Origin: Prochlorococcus marinus CUG1435
GTDB taxonomy: Bacteria; Cyanobacteriota; Cyanobacteriia; PCC-6307; Cyanobiaceae
Length of the DNA stretch: 64,000 nucleotides
Reading direction: 5' to 3'
Assembly (NCBI GenBank): GCA_017644375.1
Contig: JAEPLP010000001.1
Span: 124,001 to 188,000 of the forward strand
The notes under the pieces are model-generated. The model worked only from the letters and a program-made list of their open reading frames with translations. It searched no databases and was not told the origin of the DNA. How positions within the stretch are numbered: position 1 is the stretch's first letter; every line of letters begins with the position of its first letter. A program made the position numbers and the translations under genes. Shown here piece by piece: positions 47,613 through 56,378 of the stretch.

Positions 47613-48760
47613 AAATATTATTTCATTATCATACACCTGCTATTCAAAAAGGTTCAGGCATATATATGCCTGCTTACTTAGGTTTATTTATAGATAGCAT
47701 TGCAAAATACTATGAAGAAATAATATTACTTTTGCATTTACCTAATAAAAAACAGAAAGAAATAACAAAATATAAATTAAAATCAAATAATATCAAATTA
47801 GTCTCTTTATCAGTACATTCTAATATTCCACATAGATATCTACTAGCTCCTTTTTTTATAAATAAATTATTTAAGCTAAGAAATAATGTGGATAATTTAT
47901 TATTGAGGGCATCAACTCCATACCTACCATTTGTATACCTTTTTTGGAAAAAGAATACAACACTACTTTTTGTATCTGATGCAAATAAAGGTTTAGATGA
48001 ACTAAATCAAAATTACTTAAAATTAAATCTTATTAAAGTCTGGGCTCATATCTGTAACAAATTTGAGCTAAGTTTTGCGAAGAAATCTAATGTGATTGTT
48101 AATTCATATACTCTTTTAGAAAAATTTAAAAAAATTAATAAAGAAGTTAAATTAATAAGCACAACAACAATAGAGGAAAAAGAAATTTTTTATAGAAAAG
48201 ATACATGTTTATCATCACCATATAAATTGCTTTTTTCTGGAAGAATATCTAGAAATAAAGGTATCTTTGATCTTATAGGAGCATTATATATACTTAGACA
48301 AAAAGGATTTGAGGTAAACTTGAATATAGTTGGTTTTTTTGAAAATGATAGATTAAAAGACGAACTTAAATCAACAATTAGTAAATTAAATTTAAATTCA
48401 TTTATTTCTATAAAGGGTTTCTTTAATGCAGGTCCTCAATTACTAAAATGGTACAGAAATTCTGATATTTTTGTAATGCCTACCAGATCAGAAGGTGAAG
48501 GTTTCCCGAGAGTAATATGGGAAGCTATGGCATCAAGCTTGCCAGTATTAGCAACTGATCTTCCAGGCATAAAAGAAAAAGTTAATGATTCAATAAAAAC
48601 CTTCCAAAAATGCAGTCCCGAAGAGATTGCGAAAGCTATTACCTTTGTTATAGAAAACAAGAAGTATAGACAAGAATTGATAATAAAGGGCGTTAATTCC
48701 GTAAAAGAAATAACCTTAGAAAAACAAGCCAAAATTATCTCCAAAATCATACAAAGTTAA
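47609..48760 (+). CDS. Glycosyltransferase family 4
   Basis: A 383-residue GT-B enzyme. N-terminus KILFHYHTPAIQKGSGIYMP, middle KLLFSGRISRNKGIFDLIGA, donor site PTRSEGEGFPRVIWEAMASS. It looks paralogous to the GT at 45220. A perfect 18-base palindrome (47655-47672, arms CAGGCATAT/ATATGCCTG) spans codons 16-22. The start shares ATGA with the polymerase stop. Confidence 0.84.
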   Translation: MKILFHYHTPAIQKGSGIYMPAYLGLFIDSIAKYYEEIILLLHLPNKKQKEITKYKLKSNNIKLVSLSVHSNIPHRYLLAPFFINKLFKLRNNVDNLLLRASTPYLPFVYLFWKKNTTLLFVSDANKGLDELNQNYLKLNLIKVWAHICNKFELSFAKKSNVIVNSYTLLEKFKKINKEVKLISTTTIEEKEIFYRKDTCLSSPYKLLFSGRISRNKGIFDLIGALYILRQKGFEVNLNIVGFFENDRLKDELKSTISKLNLNSFISIKGFFNAGPQLLKWYRNSDIFVMPTRSEGEGFPRVIWEAMASSLPVLATDLPGIKEKVNDSIKTFQKCSPEEIAKAITFVIENKKYRQELIIKGVNSVKEITLEKQAKIISKIIQS

Positions 48761-48771
48761 TAATTTAAAAA

Positions 48772-49662
48772 ATGATTTTAATGTTTCATAATATAGTTCC
48801 AGATAATATATCTAAAACCCTAGAAATTCCGCCGCATAATTTAAAGACCTCAGAATTTTTAAAAATTATAAAGATAGTAAACAAATTATTCAAAATAATT
48901 AGTTTAAAAGATTACGTTGAGAATTATATAAAGAGAGGTAGATTTCCTTACTCTAAATGTGCCATAACATTTGATGATGGGACTGCTTCATCTTTAGAAA
49001 ACGGTATCCAGTTTCTATGTCGTAAGAATATTCCCGTAACTATTTTTATTTCAACTTGCCAAATTCATAATAAGAAAATATTAGATGGTTATTATTTAGC
49101 GGCTTTATGTCTAGAAAGTAAATACGAATCAATACAAATAGAAAATTATACTTTTCCTTTGAAAACATTTACTCAAAAAGTTTATACCTATAAAAAACTA
49201 CAAAAAATCGTTAACCATAAATCAAAAGATCAATTAATTGAAAATTTAATAAATTCTTATCCCGTCATGGGAGAATCAATAAAATTTTATAGAGGTTTAA
49301 CTAAATATGAAATTGAAGCTAACTTAGAAAAATTTAGTTGTTTGAATATTGCCTCTCATTCAAATAATCATTACAGTCTTGAAGAAATGGATTTTGATAC
49401 CCAATATAAAGAAATAAAAGATTCTTTAGATATTATTTCTTCTCTTAATGGAACAAATAAACTATATTTTTCATATCCATATGGCGAATATAATAATGAT
49501 ACATTAAAAGTTTTAACATCTCTAGGATTATCTGCTTCCTTTGCAGTAAAGCCAAAGAATTTAAATATTAATAAAGCATTTGAGATTGAGAGGATAGGGA
49601 TATATAAAAGCAATTTCTTATATGTTTTAGCTAAAATTTTAAAATATCAATTAAGAATATGA
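48772..49662 (+). CDS. Polysaccharide deacetylase (NodB-like, second)
   Basis: A 296-residue CE4-family protein: N-terminal MILMFHNIVPD, catalytic CAITFDDGTASSLENGI, metal His pair in IASHSNNHYSLEEMD (H-x3-H) and FSYPYGEYNNDTLKVL. No signal peptide is seen. It differs clearly from the deacetylase at 21048. Its stop overlaps the start of the acetyltransferase gene by 4 bases, so deacetylation and acetylation may be ordered steps on the same sugar. Confidence 0.84.
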   Translation: MILMFHNIVPDNISKTLEIPPHNLKTSEFLKIIKIVNKLFKIISLKDYVENYIKRGRFPYSKCAITFDDGTASSLENGIQFLCRKNIPVTIFISTCQIHNKKILDGYYLAALCLESKYESIQIENYTFPLKTFTQKVYTYKKLQKIVNHKSKDQLIENLINSYPVMGESIKFYRGLTKYEIEANLEKFSCLNIASHSNNHYSLEEMDFDTQYKEIKDSLDIISSLNGTNKLYFSYPYGEYNNDTLKVLTSLGLSASFAVKPKNLNINKAFEIERIGIYKSNFLYVLAKILKYQLRI

Positions 49663-50183
49663 AATCTTTAAGACTTAACCAATTAAGATATTTTTTACCA
49701 CTATCTCTTATACAAACTACAACCTTATTTTTACCTGATTTTATTATATTTATGAAATTTAGAGGTTTTTTATCAAGTTTTTTCGTAAAAAAATGTGGAA
49801 AAAAACTTATGCTTGGAAGAGATATAACATTTTACAATCCCCAAAATCTTTATTTGGGAGATAATGTATATATCTCTAAAAGTGCTTGGATAAATTCCTA
49901 TAAAAAGGTAAACATAGGCAATGAAGTTTTAATTGCTCCAAATGTAGTAATAGCATCTGCGAATCATACTTATAAAAACCAGAGTTTTAGAAATAGTAAG
50001 CCAGTTGGTGAAAAAATTGAAATAATGGACGGCTCTTGGATTGGAGCTAATTCTGTAATTACTGCTGGATCGATAATTGGCAAAGGTTGTTTTGTTTCTC
50101 CTTGTTCGGTGGTAAGAGGCAAATTTGATGATAACTATATGATTGGTGGTAATCCAGCAAAATATATAAAACCTTTAAAATGA
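49659..50183 (+). CDS. Left-handed beta-helix acetyltransferase (WcaF/NodL-type)
   Basis: A 174-residue protein. After a basic and hydrophobic N-terminus the hexapeptide coil runs LMLGRDITFYNPQNLYLGDN, VYISKSAWINSYKKVNIGNE, with catalytic His in VVIASANHTYKNQS, and ends DGSWIGANSVITAGSIIGKG and MIGGNPAKYIK. It would acetylate a glycan hydroxyl using acetyl-CoA. ATGA overlaps occur at both ends. Confidence 0.85.
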   Translation: MKSLRLNQLRYFLPLSLIQTTTLFLPDFIIFMKFRGFLSSFFVKKCGKKLMLGRDITFYNPQNLYLGDNVYISKSAWINSYKKVNIGNEVLIAPNVVIASANHTYKNQSFRNSKPVGEKIEIMDGSWIGANSVITAGSIIGKGCFVSPCSVVRGKFDDNYMIGGNPAKYIKPLK

Positions 50184-51199
50184 AAAGTATATTGTTTATT
50201 GGTTCATTCTTGTCTTCATCAACAGGAACAATTTCAGTAGTTGAAAAGTTGGGAAATATTTGGGTAAAAAATAATACATTCAAATTACAATATAGTTCCA
50301 GAAAAAATAACAAAATTTTTCGCTTAATAAATATTATTTATGATGTATTTACTTTTAAGGGTGATTTAATTCATATAGATGTTTTTAGTGGTTTTTCATT
50401 AATCATTCCATATTTTGCGGCATCTATATCTTATTTGAAATGTAAGAAAATCTACCTAACACTTAGAGGCGGAGGCATACCTTTTCACTACAAGAAAAAT
50501 AAATTTATCTATGATAACCTTTTTAAATTTAGTAACAAAATATCATCTCCTTCAAAATTTATAATAATCAATTTGCCAAAAAAATATAATATTAATTATT
50601 TACCAAATCCTATTGATAAAAATTTATTCAAACCTCCTGCCCAATCAGTAAAAAGAGTAAATTTACTTTGGGTAAGAGCTTTTTCTAAAATATATAATCC
50701 TAAGACTCCAATTAATGCCCTCAAAATATTAATTGTCAAATACCCCAACTTAAAGTTAACAATGGTTGGTCCAGATAAAGGAGAATTATCAAAATGTCAA
50801 AAACTTATAAAGAAACTAAAGCTTGAAAATAACATAAATATTCTGGGACATATTGACCATTATCAACTTCCTGAAATTTACAAGAATCATTATATATATT
50901 TAAATACAACAAGTTTTGAAAGCTTTGGATCTGCCTTATGTGAGGCGGCGGCCTGCCAAATGGTAATAATTTCATCAATAGTTGGTGAAATACCTTTAAC
51001 TTGGGAAGATAAAAAAAATATATTATTTTTTAAAAATAAAGATCATTCTGACCTGGCATCTAAAATTGAATTTGTTCTCAGTAACCCCATATTCTCTGAG
51101 TCAATATCTAAAGAGAGTCTTAAGCGAATTCAGTGTTATAGTACTGATGTGATTTCTGAAAAGTGGATTGATTACCTTAACCAAGGGGTTAATTCTTAA
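50180..51199 (+). CDS. Glycosyltransferase family 4
   Basis: A 339-residue GT-B enzyme, short for the family. Seen: SILFIGSFLSSSTGTISVVE, LTLRGGGIPFHYKK, NLLWVRAFSKIYNPKTPINA, LTMVGPDKGEL, and donor site TTSFESFGSALCEAAACQM. It overlaps the preceding gene by 4 bases and the following PaaK-like gene by 32 bases. Donor sugar unknown. Confidence 0.83.
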   Translation: MKSILFIGSFLSSSTGTISVVEKLGNIWVKNNTFKLQYSSRKNNKIFRLINIIYDVFTFKGDLIHIDVFSGFSLIIPYFAASISYLKCKKIYLTLRGGGIPFHYKKNKFIYDNLFKFSNKISSPSKFIIINLPKKYNINYLPNPIDKNLFKPPAQSVKRVNLLWVRAFSKIYNPKTPINALKILIVKYPNLKLTMVGPDKGELSKCQKLIKKLKLENNINILGHIDHYQLPEIYKNHYIYLNTTSFESFGSALCEAAACQMVIISSIVGEIPLTWEDKKNILFFKNKDHSDLASKIEFVLSNPIFSESISKESLKRIQCYSTDVISEKWIDYLNQGVNS

Positions 51200-52586
51200 A
51201 TTAGCTACAAATTTATACAATAAATCTCCTGAACTCATAAGAAATATAGGTTTAAATACTTATGGATATTATTTAAAGAGAAGAAAATATGGTGGAAATT
51301 TTAGAGAATATTGTAGAGAATTCAGGGAAAGAAGTTTTTACTCAGAATCTGAGTGGAATACTTATCAAACTAAAAAATTAAGAAAATTACTTTTACATTC
51401 ATACAAGAATGTTCCTTATTACAGAAGTTCCCTAAAAAAGGCTGGATTTAAAGAAATTGATTTAAAGAACTTTAAATTAAATGAATTAGCAAACATACCA
51501 ATCCTATCTAAAAATGAATTAAGAAAATATTGTAGTTCAGAACTATTATCAGAAAAAAGACCAAGTGGGATTTTTATTCCTTCTAGTGGTTCAACTGGTA
51601 CACCAGTTAAAATCTTTTTTAGCAGAAAATTTCATCAATTATGGTCTGCCGCATTTGAGGTGAGAATAAGAGAATGGGCAGGAGTATCCAAAGAAGATGC
51701 TAGAGGAACAATTGGAGGAAGAAGAGTAGTCCCAACATACAAAACAAAACCACCTTTTTATAAATATAATATTTTTGAAAAACAACTCTACTTTTCCGCA
51801 TACCACATTAACGAAAATACAATAAATAATTATTTTGAAGGAATATCTAGATTTTGTCCTGATTATTTAACTGGCTATGCAAATTCAATTTTTTTTCTTG
51901 CGCAATTATTTGAAGAAAACAATTTTAATGCACCTAAAATGAAAGCAATAATAACTAATAGCGAAGAATTAACTCCAAAAATGTCAGAATTGTTCCAAAA
52001 AGTTTTTGGTTGCAAAACCTATAATTCATATAGTGGGGTAGAAGCTTGTGGTTTATTCTCGCAAACCTCGAATGATGAATTTGTAAATAATCAAGATATA
52101 GGGATTCTTGAATTAATGGATAATCAAGGTAAGATTATCAACTCTTATAAAAAGGAAGGAGAAATAATTTTTACTGGTTTACTAAATTTCGATCAGCCAT
52201 TAATTCGATATAAGATCGGTGATACAGCATCTTATTCGAGCAAAAGATGCATTGATAAAAGAATTAGAATGCCTATTATCGAAAAATTAGGAGGCAGGAT
52301 CGAAGATGTAATTTTAGGGCAAGATGGTAGAATGATGGTTAGATTTCATAGTATTTTCCTAGAAATAAAAGGACTTTGCAGTGCTCAAATTGCTCAATAT
52401 TCTTACACTAGAATAAAGGTATTTTTAATAGTAGAAGAAACTTATATATATGATATTTCAGAAAATATAATTAAATCTAGGATAAAGAGTCAATTAGGTG
52501 AAAATATAAATATCGAATTCGAATATATAGATAAACCCATTCTTAGTAAATCAGGTAAGTTTTTATCAGTAATTTCTTACTTATAA
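51168..52586 (+). CDS. PaaK/CapK-like AMP-dependent ligase family protein
   Basis: A 472-residue protein of the phenylacetate-CoA ligase-like adenylating group. The AMP-binding loop PSSGSTGTPVKIFF is at about residues 137-150; SYSGVEACGLFSQTS and FTGLLNFDQPLIRYKIGDTA correspond to later core motifs, and GGRIEDVI to the hinge. Members occur in many capsule loci (CapK), with no settled reaction. The start is TTG at 51168, giving a 32-base overlap with the upstream GT gene. It may activate an acid for attachment to an amino sugar; this is inference. Confidence 0.75.
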   Translation: MITLTKGLILKLATNLYNKSPELIRNIGLNTYGYYLKRRKYGGNFREYCREFRERSFYSESEWNTYQTKKLRKLLLHSYKNVPYYRSSLKKAGFKEIDLKNFKLNELANIPILSKNELRKYCSSELLSEKRPSGIFIPSSGSTGTPVKIFFSRKFHQLWSAAFEVRIREWAGVSKEDARGTIGGRRVVPTYKTKPPFYKYNIFEKQLYFSAYHINENTINNYFEGISRFCPDYLTGYANSIFFLAQLFEENNFNAPKMKAIITNSEELTPKMSELFQKVFGCKTYNSYSGVEACGLFSQTSNDEFVNNQDIGILELMDNQGKIINSYKKEGEIIFTGLLNFDQPLIRYKIGDTASYSSKRCIDKRIRMPIIEKLGGRIEDVILGQDGRMMVRFHSIFLEIKGLCSAQIAQYSYTRIKVFLIVEETYIYDISENIIKSRIKSQLGENINIEFEYIDKPILSKSGKFLSVISYL

Positions 52587-52591
52587 AAGAG

Positions 52592-53845
52592 ATGAATATA
52601 TTAATCTTGACTCAATATTACCCTCCAGAGATTGGAGCACCTCAAAATAGATTGAGTTCATTGGCTTTATCACTAAAAAGGGATAAACATAATGTTGAGA
52701 TTCTTACTACTATGCCAAATTATCCCAAAAAAGAACTTTTTAAAAAATATAGAAACTTAAATTATTTAGAAGAAAAAATAAATAATATTAAAATAACAAG
52801 AACTTCTATTTATATTCCCAAAAATAAAAGAAAATTAAATTTATTGTTAATGTATTTTTCATTTGTTTTTAGCTCAATATTTCAATTTCGTATAAAAAAT
52901 AAAAAATTTGATTATGTTATTTGTGAATCTCCTCCTTTATTTTTAGGTATTTCTGCTTTTTATCTTTCACTGAGATCAAAAGCCAAATTAATTTTTAATG
53001 TTTCTGATCTTTGGCCAGAATCTGCAGAAAGACTTGGAATAATAAAAAACAGAATATTTCTATTCCCAGCATATTTTCTTGAATGGTTAATTTATAAGTA
53101 TGCATTTTTAGTTACCTGTCAAACAAAAGGGATTTTAAATAACATAAACAAAAGATATCCTAAGGTTAAAACTTATTGGTTTCCAAATGGATTTGATAAA
53201 TCAATTTTGAAATCCAAGCGAGATAAATATTTTCCTAAAAATTTCAAAAAGAAAGGTAAGAAGCTGATTATTTATGGTGGCTTATTAGGACATGCACAAG
53301 GTTTAAAAACTATTTTAAGAGCAAAAAAATGGATAAGAAAAAATTATCCATCAATAAATAAAGGTTTAGAAATAGTTTTCATAGGAGACGGACCTGAAAA
53401 AGATGATTTGCAAAAATCAAATCAATTAATGGGAACGAATGTTACTTTTTTACCTGCTGATATCAAAAGTAAATTCATCTCTAAACTAAGGAATGCAGAT
53501 GCATGTATTATTCCATTAAGGAAATTAGATATCTTTAAGGGGGCTATACCTTCTAAAATTTTTGATGCTTTAGCACTGGGTATCCCTATAATTCTTGGGG
53601 TAGATGGAGAGGCTAGAGAATTATTTATAGAAAAAGCAAATGCAGGAATTTTTTATGAGCCAGAAAATCATCAAGAATTAGCGAAAGGATTAATAAAAAT
53701 TTATAATAATAAAAATCTAGAAAATAAAATATTAGGAAAAAATGGCAAAGCATTTGTTTTTAATAATTTTGATAGAGATCACTTAAACAAAAAACTAATA
53801 AATCATCTTGCGGAGAAAAATTGTTTTGCAAATTCTAATCGCTGA
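52592..53845 (+). CDS. Glycosyltransferase family 4, WbuB-like
   Basis: A 417-residue GT-B enzyme. ILTQYYPPEIGAPQNRLSSL, TTMPNYPKKELF, SDLWPESAERLGII and IPSKIFDALALGIPIILG are the marks of the WbuB/FucNAc-transferase group, whose genes usually sit beside a sugar-phosphate transferase, GNAT and DegT aminotransferase, as here. It likely adds the second sugar of the repeat. It overlaps the GNAT gene by up to 38 bases. Confidence 0.86.
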   Translation: MNILILTQYYPPEIGAPQNRLSSLALSLKRDKHNVEILTTMPNYPKKELFKKYRNLNYLEEKINNIKITRTSIYIPKNKRKLNLLLMYFSFVFSSIFQFRIKNKKFDYVICESPPLFLGISAFYLSLRSKAKLIFNVSDLWPESAERLGIIKNRIFLFPAYFLEWLIYKYAFLVTCQTKGILNNINKRYPKVKTYWFPNGFDKSILKSKRDKYFPKNFKKKGKKLIIYGGLLGHAQGLKTILRAKKWIRKNYPSINKGLEIVFIGDGPEKDDLQKSNQLMGTNVTFLPADIKSKFISKLRNADACIIPLRKLDIFKGAIPSKIFDALALGIPIILGVDGEARELFIEKANAGIFYEPENHQELAKGLIKIYNNKNLENKILGKNGKAFVFNNFDRDHLNKKLINHLAEKNCFANSNR

Positions 53846-54464
53846 CAAGAAAGACCTTATAGAAATTGCCAAATGCCACCAAAAGGCTTTCCCAAAATCA
53901 CTTCTATCTTATTTAGGAATAAGTTCTGTTGCAAAAGTTTTAGAATGGTATCTTACTAATGAAAGAGGCATTATTTATTGTTTAAAAGATTCAGAAAATA
54001 TTATTAAAGGATATTTTTGTGGAATAATTACAATTGACCAAAATTTGATAGGAGCAAATTCCAGTACCTTTAACTATGCCAAGGCCACTTTAACAATATC
54101 ATTTTTAAAAAAACCATGGTTATTATTTCATCCTGAAATATTTTCAAAAATTAAAAATTTTTTAGCTTTTAGTCCAATAAACTTTTTGAAAGTATTTTAT
54201 AAAAAGAGATTCAAAAAATTTGATAAGGAAAACTTTATACCTTTTATTGGGTTAGTTATAATTGGTGTAAAAGAAAAAGGGTTGGGTTATGGATCTTTAT
54301 TATTAAAAGAATTCGAGAATATTTCAAGAACAATTCCAATGATTAAAAAGTTACAACTTTCTGTAAAAACTGAAAATAGAAGAGCCATTAAAGTTTATCT
54401 TAATAATGGTTGGGAGGTAGAAAAAAGCGAAAAAACATATTTTAAACTCTATAAAGTCTTATGA
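53808..54464 (+). CDS. GNAT-family N-acetyltransferase
   Basis: Up to 218 residues. The acetyl-CoA loop GVKEKGLGYGSLLLKEFENI lies around residues 150-170 and SVKTENRRAIKVYLNNGWE near the C-terminus. The start is uncertain: TTG at 53808 or TTG at 53826, the latter beginning MQILIADKKDLIE. Placed before a DegT aminotransferase and a PglC-like transferase, it could N-acetylate the 4-amino sugar. It ends with an ATGA overlap. Confidence 0.82.
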   Translation: MRRKIVLQILIADKKDLIEIAKCHQKAFPKSLLSYLGISSVAKVLEWYLTNERGIIYCLKDSENIIKGYFCGIITIDQNLIGANSSTFNYAKATLTISFLKKPWLLFHPEIFSKIKNFLAFSPINFLKVFYKKRFKKFDKENFIPFIGLVIIGVKEKGLGYGSLLLKEFENISRTIPMIKKLQLSVKTENRRAIKVYLNNGWEVEKSEKTYFKLYKVL

Positions 54465-55660
54465 AGATACCTTTCTCTCCTCCTTACATCGATCAATTTG
54501 TTATTGATCAAGTTACATCTACATTAAAAAATAAATGGATAACCACTGGTCCTAAAGTAGAACTTCTTGAGAAGAAGATATCTGAATACTATGGTTTTGA
54601 TTTTTGTGTTGGAGTCAATTCTTGGACAAGTGGTGCAATACTTATACTTAAGTGGCTCGGTATTAAGGAGGATGATGAAGTTATAATTCCAGCTTATACA
54701 TATGCAGCAACTGCTCTAGCGATAATTCATGCTGGGGGTAAGCCAGTAATAGTAGATGTTGATAATGATTTCAATATTAATATAAATGAAATCAAGAAAA
54801 ATATTAACTCTAAAACTAAAGCAATTATGGGAGTTGATATTGCTGGATATCAGGCAAAATATGGTGCAATAATTGAGATATTAAAAACTGAAGAATGTAT
54901 TAGTAAATTTAGACCGAGTAATAATCTTCAAAGAAATATTGGAAGACCATTAGTAATAGCAGATTCTGCGCATTGTTTAGGAGGTAGATTCAAACCAATA
55001 GCTGATTTTCATATATTTTCTTTCCACGCAGTTAAAAACTTTACTACTGCTGAAGGAGGAATGATCGCCTCAAACTTAAAAAATTATTTCAATTTGAATG
55101 ATTTGTACAAAAGGCTAAAAAGACTTACCATAAATGGGCAGACAAAAGACGCGTTTTCAAAATCCAAAGATGGTAGTTGGAAATACGATATCGTTGAGGC
55201 AGGATTAAAGTGCAATTTACCTGATATAAATGCGGCTATTGCTCTAGGTCAATTAAAAAGCAAAGAAAAAATAATCAAAAGAAGAAAAGAAATCTTTAAA
55301 TTTTATCAATCATTCTTTTCAAAATTTTCTTGGTCAGAACTCCCGCCTTTTGAGGAAAAATCAAAATGCATTGAATCTTCTTGCCATATATATATGCTAA
55401 GAATAATTGGTATTAATGAAAAGAAGAGAGATTTTATAATTGATAAATTATTCGATAAAGGTATAAATGTAAATGTGCACTATATTCCTCTACCTCTTCT
55501 AACATATTTTAAAAATTTAGGATATGAAATTAAAACTACCCCAAATTCCTATAATTTGTACTCTAGAGAAATATCTCTACCAATTTATCCATCTCTTAAA
55601 GAAAAGGAGGTTTTGTATATTTGTGAGAATTTGAGATCAATCGTTGAAGAATTAATATGA
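54461..55660 (+). CDS. DegT/DnrJ/EryC1-family sugar aminotransferase
   Basis: A 399-residue PLP enzyme: FSPPYIDQFVIDQVTSTL and KWITTGPKVELLEKKI at the N-terminus, ADSAHCLGG (PLP Asp), and the Schiff-base lysine in SFHAVKNFTTAEGGMIA (about residue 193). NLPDINAAIALGQL and NVHYIPLPLL complete the set. PglE- and WbpE-type enzymes share these motifs. It is the only sugar aminotransferase in the window, although two pathways here would need one. Confidence 0.9.
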   Translation: MKIPFSPPYIDQFVIDQVTSTLKNKWITTGPKVELLEKKISEYYGFDFCVGVNSWTSGAILILKWLGIKEDDEVIIPAYTYAATALAIIHAGGKPVIVDVDNDFNININEIKKNINSKTKAIMGVDIAGYQAKYGAIIEILKTEECISKFRPSNNLQRNIGRPLVIADSAHCLGGRFKPIADFHIFSFHAVKNFTTAEGGMIASNLKNYFNLNDLYKRLKRLTINGQTKDAFSKSKDGSWKYDIVEAGLKCNLPDINAAIALGQLKSKEKIIKRRKEIFKFYQSFFSKFSWSELPPFEEKSKCIESSCHIYMLRIIGINEKKRDFIIDKLFDKGINVNVHYIPLPLLTYFKNLGYEIKTTPNSYNLYSREISLPIYPSLKEKEVLYICENLRSIVEELI

Positions 55661-56358
55661 AAAGTTTTTTTCTGAAAAGATTTTTTGATTTTTTACTTTC
55701 AACAATAATATTTTTGTTTACTTTCCCTTTTTTTATATTAATTTCATTTTTAATATTAACGTTTGATGGGCCACCCATATTTTATGTTCAAAAAAGAGTT
55801 GGCCTAATGGGCAAACAATTTAATATATATAAGTTCCGAACAATGAAAAATAAAAAAGAAAAAAATAGAAAATTTTATTCATTTACATTACATAAGGATA
55901 AAAGAGTTACTAAAATTGGACATTTTCTTAGAAATTTTAAATTTGATGAGTTACCTCAATTAATTAATGTTTTGAAAGGTGATATGAGTTTTGTGGGTCC
56001 CAGACCAGAATTAAAATTCTTTACTGATTTATATGATAAAAAACAAAAAGAGATCTTTTTAATAAGACCAGGTGTTACAGGTATTTCATCACTACTTTTC
56101 AGGAATGAATCTAATTTCCTAAAAGAAGAGAAAAATCCTGAATTTATTTACCGTGATTGTATCTTGCCTTTGAAATTAGAATTAGGATTAATTTATAAAA
56201 AACATTCGAATATAATTACAGATCTCAATATTATTTTGATTACGATCTTTCTTATTTTCATTAAAAAAAACTTATTAATTTCAGATTTTCTTATAAAAAA
56301 AAGTTTTAGAAAAGATATTTCAAAAATAGAAAAAAAAATTTCTAAACTTTCAATTTAG
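55657..56358 (+). CDS. Undecaprenyl-phosphate sugar phosphotransferase (PglC/WcaJ-type)
   Basis: A 233-residue monotopic phosphoglycosyltransferase. One hydrophobic N-terminal helix (LSTIIFLFTFPFFILISFLI) precedes KRVGLMGKQFNIYKFRTMK, KIGHFLRNFKFDELPQLINV and the signature LKGDMSFVGPRPEL, followed by RPGVTGISSL. It attaches the first sugar-phosphate, perhaps a bacillosamine-like sugar, to the lipid carrier. It overlaps the aminotransferase by 4 bases. The C-terminus has a second hydrophobic stretch (NIILITIFLIFIKKNLL), unusual for the minimal family. Confidence 0.88.
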   Translation: MKSFFLKRFFDFLLSTIIFLFTFPFFILISFLILTFDGPPIFYVQKRVGLMGKQFNIYKFRTMKNKKEKNRKFYSFTLHKDKRVTKIGHFLRNFKFDELPQLINVLKGDMSFVGPRPELKFFTDLYDKKQKEIFLIRPGVTGISSLLFRNESNFLKEEKNPEFIYRDCILPLKLELGLIYKKHSNIITDLNIILITIFLIFIKKNLLISDFLIKKSFRKDISKIEKKISKLSI

Positions 56359-56378
56359 TATTTTTTAAAAATCATTTT

